NCBI GenBank assembly: GCA_002842195.1
Contig: PHCL01000005.1
Location: forward strand, 1-14,177
Reading direction: 5' to 3'
Origin: Betaproteobacteria bacterium HGW-Betaproteobacteria-20
GTDB lineage: Bacteria; Pseudomonadota; Gammaproteobacteria; Burkholderiales; Methylophilaceae
Length of the DNA stretch: 14,177 nt
Of this stretch, positions 6,590-12,104 are shown in pieces. A program made the position numbers and the translations under genes. Each line of letters starts with the position of its first letter. Within the stretch, counting starts at the first letter, position 1. Below the pieces are notes generated by a model. It saw nothing but the letters and a program-made list of their open reading frames with translations. It ran no database searches and was not told the DNA's origin.

Positions 6590-6725
6590 ACAATGACTAC
6601 GAGAGAAAATCACTGCCCTGTGAGGCAGCCTAGAAGCGGCTCTCAGAGCAGCTGCTTGGAAGGTGCGTCTAAAAGCAAGTTTGCAATGCGCTAAAAGATA
6701 GGTTTCGCTAGCTTTTTAGCGCATT
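6590..6725 (+). ncRNA. Possible structured small RNA (unidentified)
   Basis: This stretch has no protein gene but has several potential stems: CTGCC-CTGTGA-GGCAG (6613-6628), GCTC-TCA-GAGC (6639-6649) within a longer AAGC/GCTT pairing, the palindrome AGCAGCTGCT (6647-6656) and a strong terminal hairpin (6685-6725). The first stem with its flanks (TCACTGCC... GGCAGCCTAGAA) looks like a type I-F CRISPR repeat with one extra loop base. I recognise no known RNA family. Strand is uncertain; no convincing promoter is visible. Confidence 0.22.
6685..6725 (-). terminator. Hairpin downstream of cytochrome c4, probable terminator
   Basis: AATGCGCTAAAA (6685-6696) pairs perfectly with TTTTAGCGCATT (6714-6725), a 12-bp stem with a 17-base loop. 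It lies 25 bases past the cytochrome c4 stop. The A/T-rich part sits inside the stem, so it is not a canonical terminator on either strand. Confidence 0.45.
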
Positions 6726-6750
6726 ACAAATACGGTCAATTTCAATTTAA

Positions 6751-7368
6751 CTAGCGTAAACCTTGAATGTAATCCGCGACTGCTGCCATTTCAGCATCCG
6801 TCATTTTTGTGGCGATTGTCATCATCATGGGCGCATTAGCGCGCTCACCGGTGCGGAAAGTCTTTAATTGTGTCAGCGTGTAATCTGCGTGCTGGCCACC
6901 TAAACGCGGAAACTGTTTTGGCAAGCCTGCCCCGTTTGCACCATGGCAAGCCGCGCAGGCTGGAACATTGGTTGCCGCGATACCGCCGCGATAGATTTTT
7001 TCACCTAGCGAACCTGCACCATTGCTTTTTGCCTGGCCTAACTTAAGGCTTTGCGTTGCAAAATAAGTGGCGACCTCTTTCATTTCATCATCACTTAACA
7101 TGGCCGCCATACCGGTCATCACCGCGTTAGCGCGTTTGCCTGACTTGAATTCAGTGAGTTGTTTCACCAGATACTCAGGATGCTGACCGGCTAATTTTGG
7201 ATTTGCCGTAATCACACTATTCCCATCACTACCGTGGCAAGCCGCACATACAGTGCTTACAACCTGTGTTGCTGTCTGCTTCTCAACGGCTACTTCTGCC
7301 GCAATAAGCTGCGTAGATGCGAACGATACAACACTTAACGCTACCGATACTAGATGACGAAATTGCAT
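6751..7368 (-). CDS. cc4: Dihaem cytochrome c4
   Basis: The 205-residue periplasmic protein carries two c-type haem sites, CAACH at 41-45 and CAACH at 138-142, each opening one half of an internally duplicated protein. The two halves align clearly: ACHGSDGNS / ACHGANGAG, KLAGQHPEYLVKQL / RLGGQHADYTLTQL and SGKRANAVM / TGERANAPM. Met residues in GMAAML (86-91) and MMMTIATKM (181-189) supply the likely distal haem ligands. A Sec signal peptide ends near Ala24 (LIAA|EV). Cytochrome c4 passes electrons to terminal oxidases such as cbb3. AGGAG lies just before the ATG and fixes the start. It diverges from engB, a neighbour pair also seen in other proteobacteria. Length and motifs are normal. Confidence 0.93.
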   Translation of the reverse strand: MQFRHLVSVALSVVSFASTQLIAAEVAVEKQTATQVVSTVCAACHGSDGNSVITANPKLAGQHPEYLVKQLTEFKSGKRANAVMTGMAAMLSDDEMKEVATYFATQSLKLGQAKSNGAGSLGEKIYRGGIAATNVPACAACHGANGAGLPKQFPRLGGQHADYTLTQLKTFRTGERANAPMMMTIATKMTDAEMAAVADYIQGLR

Positions 7369-7419
7369 TACAGCTCCTAAAACTTAGATTATTCAAACAA
7401 TTAACGCGCTATTTTAGCT

Positions 7420-7447
7420 AAAAATGCCTATTCGTGATAGCATTTTT
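7420..7447. repeat. AT-rich hairpin in the cc4-engB divergent region
   Basis: AAAAATG plus CTAT (7420-7431, bulged C at 7427) pairs with ATAG plus CATTTTT (7437-7447) around a 5-base loop, TCGTG. It ends in a T-run on the plus strand and, by symmetry, on the minus strand. It sits about 60 bases before engB and may act in its leader or overlap the promoters of both genes. Confidence 0.4.
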
Positions 7448-7508
7448 CACTGTTGTTTATACTGTCTATTTAGCGCCATGTACGCTTAGCAAAAAGAATT
7501 GGATTTTC

Positions 7509-8171
7509 ATGCCCTTGTTTCAAAACGCTACTTTTTACATTTCAGCGCATCATTTACGTGATTTACCGATTGCCAGCGGCATTGAAGTTGCCTTTGCAGG
7601 CCGCTCAAATGCCGGCAAGTCCAGCGCGCTCAACACACTTGCCAACCATAATCGGCTGGCGTTTGTGAGTAAGCAGCCAGGTCGTACGCAGTTAATTAAC
7701 TTTTTCACGCTGGGTAACGACCGTCATTTGGTCGATTTACCAGGTTATGGCTACGCCAAAGTACCCGAGGCCATGCGCGCACACTGGCAAAATGTGCTTG
7801 CCCGGTATTTAAGTGAGCGCTCAAGCTTAGGTGGCCTGGTGCTGGTCATGGATAGCCGCCACCCACTCACCCCGCTAGACCGCCAAATGCTGGATTGGTT
7901 TTGCCCAAGTGGCAAACCTGTGCATGTGCTACTAACCAAGTCTGATAAATTATCTCGTGGTGAAGCAAGCCTGACCCTAAGCCGCGTACGTAAAGAACTG
8001 ATTGAAACATGGGGCAATCATTACCACAGTGAATGCACTATTCAGTTATTTTCCAGCCTGAAAAAACAAGGGGTGGAGGAAGCGGAAAAGATTATTGGCA
8101 AGTGGTTATTTGCCGAAGAACCAGAGGATTTAGTTCGCAAATCATTCAACAATGATGCAGATGAAGGCTAG
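7509..8171 (+). CDS. engB: EngB (YihA/YsxC), ribosome-biogenesis GTPase
   Basis: This is a 220-residue TRAFAC-class small GTPase of the EngB family, essential in many bacteria for late assembly of the large ribosomal subunit. All motifs are present: G1 GRSNAGKSS (31-39), G2 Thr60 in PGRTQ, G3 DLPG (76-79), G4 TKSD (143-146) and G5-like SSLKK (182-186). The ATG at 7509 ([16 protein letters not shown]) matches where homologues begin; an upstream in-frame GTG at 7434 would add 25 residues with no family counterpart and would run through a hairpin. The ribosome site is weak (AATTGGA). The acidic tail (NNDADEG) is unremarkable. It diverges from cytochrome c4 and converges on trmB. Confidence 0.96.
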   Translation: MPLFQNATFYISAHHLRDLPIASGIEVAFAGRSNAGKSSALNTLANHNRLAFVSKQPGRTQLINFFTLGNDRHLVDLPGYGYAKVPEAMRAHWQNVLARYLSERSSLGGLVLVMDSRHPLTPLDRQMLDWFCPSGKPVHVLLTKSDKLSRGEASLTLSRVRKELIETWGNHYHSECTIQLFSSLKKQGVEEAEKIIGKWLFAEEPEDLVRKSFNNDADEG

Positions 8172-8177
8172 CACAGG

Positions 8178-8217
8178 CTTGATGAGACCTATAAAGCACC
8201 ATCAAGTCTATAAGACT
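8178..8217. terminator. Stem-loops between convergent engB and trmB
   Basis: Two small stems follow the engB stop: CTTGATG/CATCAAG (8178-8184 with 8200-8206, 15-base loop) and AGTCT/AGACT (8205-8209 with 8213-8217, 3-base loop). They overlap by two bases, so they are alternatives. There is no good T-run; termination here is a weak inference from the convergent arrangement. Confidence 0.3.
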
Positions 8218-8241
8218 CTGTAGCTAATTTTGTTAACGCCC

Positions 8242-8982
8242 TTACTTACGCTTAAATACCATATCCCAAACGCCATGCCCCAATTTTAACCCGCGATTTT
8301 CAAACTTGGTCAGCGGTCGATAACCTGGTTTTTCAGCATAATCTTCAGCAGTATTTTGTAATTGCGGTTCAGCTTTCAATACATCCAACACCCACTCTGC
8401 ATATTCCTGCCAATCAGTCGCGACATGTAAATAACCGCCTGGCTTTAACTTACTGCAAAGCAATTTTACAAACGCAGCTTGAATCAATCTGCGTTTATGG
8501 TGACGTTTTTTATGCCAGGGGTCAGGAAAGAAAATATGCACCCCATCCAGGCTTGCATCACCCAGCATATTTTGCAGCACTTCGACGACATCGTGCTGAA
8601 TAATACGGATGTTAGTGAGTGCTCCCTCTTCAATCAGTTTGAGCAGTGCACCAACGCCAGGCGTATGCACTTCCGCCGCTAAAAAATCACATTCAGGTAA
8701 AGTCTGCGCGATTTTTGCGGTGGTTTCGCCCATGCCAAAACCGATTTCCAATATTTTAGGAGCGTTCTGGCGCTTGAAAGTTTGTGCTAAATCCAGCGGC
8801 TTCGCCTCGTAAGGCACGCCAAACAGTGGCAAGCCAGTTTCCAGCGCGTGTGCCTGCCCTTTGGTGACTCGGCCCTGACGCAGCACAAAGCTACGTATAC
8901 GACGGCCTTTTAAAGGCTCGCTGCTGTCAACTTGGACATCGCCTTGATTTTGAGTTTCTTCTGTTTTATTTAATTCATTCAT
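8242..8982 (-). CDS. trmB: TrmB, tRNA (guanine-46-N7)-methyltransferase
   Basis: This 246-residue SAM-dependent enzyme makes m7G46 in the variable loop of many tRNAs. Visible motifs are the N-terminal [17 protein letters not shown] (27-43), the SAM-binding EIGFGMGE (79-86), [16 protein letters not shown] (151-166), and the C-terminal [19 protein letters not shown] (222-240), all diagnostic of TrmB. The first 25 residues are acidic, Gln/Glu-rich and poorly conserved, as usual in the family. No Shine-Dalgarno sequence precedes the ATG; instead a perfect TATAAT ends seven bases before it, so the mRNA may be leaderless. It lies 93 bases after the MidA-family gene on the same strand and converges on engB. 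Confidence 0.96.
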   Translation of the reverse strand: MNELNKTEETQNQGDVQVDSSEPLKGRRIRSFVLRQGRVTKGQAHALETGLPLFGVPYEAKPLDLAQTFKRQNAPKILEIGFGMGETTAKIAQTLPECDFLAAEVHTPGVGALLKLIEEGALTNIRIIQHDVVEVLQNMLGDASLDGVHIFFPDPWHKKRHHKRRLIQAAFVKLLCSKLKPGGYLHVATDWQEYAEWVLDVLKAEPQLQNTAEDYAEKPGYRPLTKFENRGLKLGHGVWDMVFKRK

Positions 8983-8989
8983 AATGCGT

Positions 8990-8995
8990 ATTATA
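8990..8995 (-). promoter_or_regulatory. Perfect -10 box of trmB, possibly leaderless
   Basis: TATAAT on the minus strand is followed by only seven bases before the trmB ATG, so transcription would be expected to start at or next to the A of the start codon. No good -35 hexamer lies at 16-18 bases. The upstream candidate terminator at 9031-9054 makes an independent trmB promoter likely. Confidence 0.45.
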
Positions 8996-9030
8996 CTGTG
9001 TGAGCAACTACACGTCGCGAAGCTATACTG

Positions 9031-9054
9031 AAAAAATCACAACGTTGTCACGAT
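9031..9054 (-). terminator. Candidate intrinsic terminator after the MidA-family gene
   Basis: Read on the minus strand, an 8-pair stem (9047-9054 with 9036-9043, three G-T wobbles, 3-base loop) is followed immediately by a run of five T. It starts 22 bases past the stop codon. The wobble pairs weaken it. Confidence 0.45.
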
Positions 9055-9075
9055 GTCGTCACTCCTGCAGTTAAT

Positions 9076-10242
9076 TCAGAGCGTATGCGATTTATCCCCA
9101 TTCACAAACCCTATCAAGGCATCATCCACATTTTTGCTCAAAGCAATTACCTTGAATAAATCGCCCATTTCAGCAGGGGATAATAACTTTTGTGCAGCCG
9201 CGGCAAGCGGTGCATAACGCGCCATGTCATGCGGCGACACCTGCGACATCACATCTAAAATGCCGCAATTCATTAAAAATTGCGCTTGGCTGCAAAAGCC
9301 GCTTAATGCCAAACCATTCTTAATACCTGCATGGGCGATACTGGTAAAATCAACATGCGCGGTAATATCTTGCAATCCAATGTTTATCAGCGGCTCGATA
9401 TGTGCGTAATGTTGATAATGACACATGAGCGTACCCTGGTTGCGCTGTGGATGGTAATACTCGCGCGCCGCGAACCCGTAATCAATCATCAGAATGATGC
9501 CGCGCTGCAATATGTTGGCAAGGCTGGCAATTAAGCCGCTGGCGGCCGGGCAAAATTCGGTGATATAGCCCACCGGCAGGTTAAGTTCGGCTACGGCATC
9601 CAATAAACTTTGCTCGCTTGTCGCCCGGTCTTGCCAGGCAATATTTTCGCCTTCAATCACCACGCCCCGCTCACATAAACCATCAGCAGTAACCTTTACA
9701 ATATGCACCGGAATGGCATCTAACACTTCATTGCCAATGACTACACCATTAAAGTTTGTCGGCAATGCCGTTAGCCACACTACACGTTGCATTAAATCCG
9801 GTGGTAATTTTTTACCTAATGTTTCCAGTTGCACTTGACGCAAGTGGTCACTCACTTCCAGTATGAAATACTTTGATGGAACGCGATTGAGTTGCGCTAA
9901 AGTCAACAATATATCAGCAGAAAATTTGCCGGTACCAGCACCAAGTTCAAGAATATTGCCATTGGTAATCTGGAGTACCTGCACAATTTGATTAGAAATC
10001 GTTTGTGCAAACAGCGGTGAAATTTCTGGTGCAGTGACGAAATCACCCCCTCCATTTGTAGAATCACCGAACTTTTGACTGCCTGCGCTGTAATAACCCA
10101 GGCCAGGCGCATAAAGTGCTAACTGCATAAAGTCGAAAAAACTAATCCAGCCACCAGCCTTTAGTATATTTTGTTGAATTAAAAGCGATAATTTTCGGCT
10201 TTGTGCCTGCGCTTGCGAGTTGGGAATAGGTAATGAGGTCAT
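9076..10242 (-). CDS. MidA/NDUFAF7-family class I SAM-dependent methyltransferase
   Basis: This 388-residue protein belongs to the COG1565 family, whose mitochondrial member NDUFAF7 (MidA) methylates an arginine of a complex I subunit. Signature segments are GGWISFFDFMQLALYAPGLGYYS (30-52, quoted in part), GDFVTAPEISPLF (66-78), the SAM-binding ELGAGTGKF (99-107), VVIGNEVLDAIPVH (about 166-179) and IDYGFAAREYYHPQR followed by GTLMCHYQH (about 254-278). The bacterial substrate is not established and there are no complex I genes here. The ATG at 10242 gives the family's usual N-terminus (LPIPNSQAQAQSRKL). There is no ribosome site, and a TATAAT ends five bases upstream. It diverges from the pteridine reductase across only 28 bases. 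Confidence 0.9.
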   Translation of the reverse strand: MTSLPIPNSQAQAQSRKLSLLIQQNILKAGGWISFFDFMQLALYAPGLGYYSAGSQKFGDSTNGGGDFVTAPEISPLFAQTISNQIVQVLQITNGNILELGAGTGKFSADILLTLAQLNRVPSKYFILEVSDHLRQVQLETLGKKLPPDLMQRVVWLTALPTNFNGVVIGNEVLDAIPVHIVKVTADGLCERGVVIEGENIAWQDRATSEQSLLDAVAELNLPVGYITEFCPAASGLIASLANILQRGIILMIDYGFAAREYYHPQRNQGTLMCHYQHYAHIEPLINIGLQDITAHVDFTSIAHAGIKNGLALSGFCSQAQFLMNCGILDVMSQVSPHDMARYAPLAAAAQKLLSPAEMGDLFKVIALSKNVDDALIGFVNGDKSHTL

Positions 10243-10247
10243 TAGCC

Positions 10248-10255
10248 ATTATAAT
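10248..10255. promoter_or_regulatory. Overlapping divergent -10 boxes
   Basis: The 8-base ATTATAAT contains TATAAT on the plus strand (10250-10255) and TATAAT on the minus strand (10248-10253). The plus box would serve the reductase (GTG at 10271) and the minus box the methyltransferase (ATG at 10242). Neither has a strong -35. Symmetric -10 elements are known to fire in both directions. Confidence 0.45.
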
Positions 10256-10270
10256 ATTTTGATATTCAAA

Positions 10271-11038
10271 GTGAGTAAACAATTGAACGATAAAGTGTTA
10301 AACAACAAAGTAGTGCTGATTACCGGCGGTGCAAAACGCGTGGGTGCGGCTATTTGTCGCATACTGCATGCTGAGGGTTATGCGCTAATGGTGCATTATA
10401 AAAGCTCACTTAATGAGGCGCGCGCACTGCAAGCCGAGCTTAATTTGCAACGTGCAAATTCAGTGGCAATCATTCAGGGTGATTTACTCAATATTGCCGA
10501 AATACCTAACTTGGTTGCCGGAACTGTTCGGCATTTTGGCCGTTTAGATGTGCTTATCAATAACGCCTCCACTTACTACGCAAGTGAAATTGGCGATATT
10601 GACGAATCCAAGTGGCACGATTTAATGGGCAGCAACTTAAAAGCGCCGCTATTTTTATCACAATCTGCCGCGCCTGAGTTACGCAAAAACCATGGCTGTA
10701 TTGTGAACATTACTGACATGCACGTTGAACGCCCGAAAAAAGGTTACATTGTGTATAGCGTAGCAAAAGCCGGCTTAGTGACACTTACAAAATCTCTCGC
10801 GCATGAATTAAGCCCGGAAGTGCGAGTGAATGCCGTAGCACCTGGGCCAGTGCAATGGCCTGATAACAATCCGCAATTTGACGAAGTGTATCGTCAGCGC
10901 GTCATCAACCAAACACTACTTAAACGCATGGGCGAAGCTGAAGATGTGGCGAAAGCCGTTAAATTCTTAATCGCCGATGCGCCTTTTATTACCGGTCACG
11001 TGTTAGCTGTAGACGGTGGGCGGTCTTTAAACCTTTAG
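10271..11038 (+). CDS. Pteridine reductase (FolM/PTR1-like short-chain dehydrogenase)
   Basis: The 255-residue SDR enzyme probably reduces dihydropterins or dihydrofolate with NADPH. The cofactor motif is TGGAKRVG (18-25), the TGxxxRxG form of pteridine reductases, followed by NNAS (97-100). The catalytic set is Asp149, Tyr162 and Lys166: Asp replaces the usual SDR Ser and stands 13 residues before the Tyr, as in PTR1 (Asp-Tyr-Lys). APGPVQWPD (about 192-200) and VDGGRSLNL at the C-terminus complete the fold. The GTG at 10271 is preferred, because a TTG at 10220 would overlap the divergent gene; no ribosome site is seen. It runs 10 bases into ttcA and is probably co-transcribed with it. It could be called folM, but substrate preference cannot be read from the sequence. 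Confidence 0.88.
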   Translation: MSKQLNDKVLNNKVVLITGGAKRVGAAICRILHAEGYALMVHYKSSLNEARALQAELNLQRANSVAIIQGDLLNIAEIPNLVAGTVRHFGRLDVLINNASTYYASEIGDIDESKWHDLMGSNLKAPLFLSQSAAPELRKNHGCIVNITDMHVERPKKGYIVYSVAKAGLVTLTKSLAHELSPEVRVNAVAPGPVQWPDNNPQFDEVYRQRVINQTLLKRMGEAEDVAKAVKFLIADAPFITGHVLAVDGGRSLNL

Positions 11039-11048
11039 AATTATAAAA

Positions 11049-11963
11049 ATGATTAATCACTTACCCCCCAACCACTCCAACAACTTTATTAAGTTGCGCA
11101 ATAGTTTGATAAGTGCCACCGGCAAAGCCATTGGCGATTACAACATGATTGAAGATAATGACACCGTGCTGGTGTGTATGAGCGGTGGCAAAGATTCTCA
11201 TGCAATGTTGATGATATTGCTCGCCCTGCAGGAACGTGCACCGATTAACTTCAAGCTGATTGCGATGAATCTGGATCAGAAACAGCCCGGTTTTCCAGCG
11301 GATATTTTGCCTGCTTACTTTGAAAAACTAGGCATCGATTACCGCATTGTTGAAGCTGATACTTATTCGATTGTTAAAGAAAAAATTCCGGAAGGTGCAA
11401 CCACTTGCAGCCTTTGTTCACGGCTAAGGCGCGGCATTATTTACACCACCGCAAAAAAGCTGGGTGCCAATAAAATCGCGTTGGGCCATCACCGGGACGA
11501 TATTGTTGAAACGCTGTTTCTCAATATGTTTTTTGGTGCAAAAATGAAAGCCATGCCGCCCAAGCTCTCTACCAACGACAGGCAAAACATCGTCATCCGG
11601 CCTTTGGCTTATTGCAGTGAAAAAGATATTGCCAGCTACGCCAGACAAATGGGGTTCCCGATTATTCCGTGTGATTTATGTGGCAGCCAGGAAAATCTGC
11701 AACGCCAAAAAGTGAAAGACATGTTGCACGCATGGGAACTGGAACAACCTGGCCGCATCAATAACATCTTTCGCGCAATCGGCAATGTAGAGCCTTCGCA
11801 TTTAGCCGATTTCAACTTGTATGACTTCAAAAACTTAACACAGGCCAGGCCGGAAGATGAAGACCCGCTATTCGGCGACATTGCCAACGAAGGTGCGGCT
11901 TTGAGTTTAGCCGGCACCGATGGCACTAGAATTGAGTTTTCCAGAAATAAATCCGTATCATAA
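11049..11963 (+). CDS. ttcA: TtcA, tRNA 2-thiocytidine(32) synthetase
   Basis: This 304-residue cytoplasmic enzyme of the TtcA family uses ATP and a [4Fe-4S] cluster to place sulfur on cytidine 32 of certain tRNAs. The PP-loop SGGKDS is at 45-50. The cluster motif CSLC is at 120-123 (Cys120, Cys123), and the third cluster Cys is in [14 protein letters not shown] (Cys208 or Cys211). [17 protein letters not shown] (146-162) is strongly diagnostic. It follows the pteridine reductase by 10 bases with a weak TAGAA ribosome site, suggesting coupling. The C-terminal 40 residues are variable as usual. It is followed by topA, which has its own promoter. All key residues are present. Confidence 0.96.
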   Translation: MINHLPPNHSNNFIKLRNSLISATGKAIGDYNMIEDNDTVLVCMSGGKDSHAMLMILLALQERAPINFKLIAMNLDQKQPGFPADILPAYFEKLGIDYRIVEADTYSIVKEKIPEGATTCSLCSRLRRGIIYTTAKKLGANKIALGHHRDDIVETLFLNMFFGAKMKAMPPKLSTNDRQNIVIRPLAYCSEKDIASYARQMGFPIIPCDLCGSQENLQRQKVKDMLHAWELEQPGRINNIFRAIGNVEPSHLADFNLYDFKNLTQARPEDEDPLFGDIANEGAALSLAGTDGTRIEFSRNKSVS

Positions 11964-11980
11964 AAATCAACTGCGAAATA

Positions 11981-12008
11981 AATAACGTACTATGTACTGT
12001 AAGTTATT
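11981..12008. repeat. Imperfect inverted repeat downstream of ttcA
   Basis: AATAAC (11981-11986) faces GTTATT (12003-12008), with an inner GTAC/GTAC pair (11987-11990 with 11994-11997) around TAT and a 5-base bulge. It starts 17 bases after the ttcA stop and runs into the topA -35. It could be a weak terminator or a regulator site. Confidence 0.3.
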
Positions 12009-12036
12009 GTCTTAAAGCCATTTACCTTGCTATTAT
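12007..12036 (+). promoter_or_regulatory. Sigma-70 promoter for topA
   Basis: TTGTCT (12007-12012, four of six) and TATTAT (12031-12036, five of six) are 18 bases apart. Transcription would start near 12043, giving a leader of about 60 bases before the topA ATG at 12105. Confidence 0.5.
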
Positions 12037-12104
12037 GCCGGGGTACGGGCATTAGCCGTGACAAGTTTAACAAACCCATTTCACTTACAACCCTATAGGC
12101 ATTC

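Noticed and set aside
6600..6670. CRISPR array
   Set aside because: Only one repeat-like hairpin, with no second repeat at the right spacing, no spacers and no cas genes in the window.
6600..6725. Known riboswitch or RNA classes (6S, SRP RNA, glycine, c-di-GMP, mini-ykkC)
   Set aside because: None of their characteristic conserved segments is present.
7434..7508. Upstream GTG start of engB adding 25 residues
   Set aside because: The extra residues match no EngB N-terminus and pass through a hairpin; the ATG at 7509 aligns with the family start.
8609..8812. Plus-strand open frames antisense to trmB
   Set aside because: They run opposite the conserved SAM-binding region of trmB, and their composition is that of a shadow frame.
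10220..10270. TTG start that would extend the pteridine reductase by 17 residues
   Set aside because: It overlaps the divergent methyltransferase start and both -10 boxes, and the added residues precede the usual SDR N-terminus.
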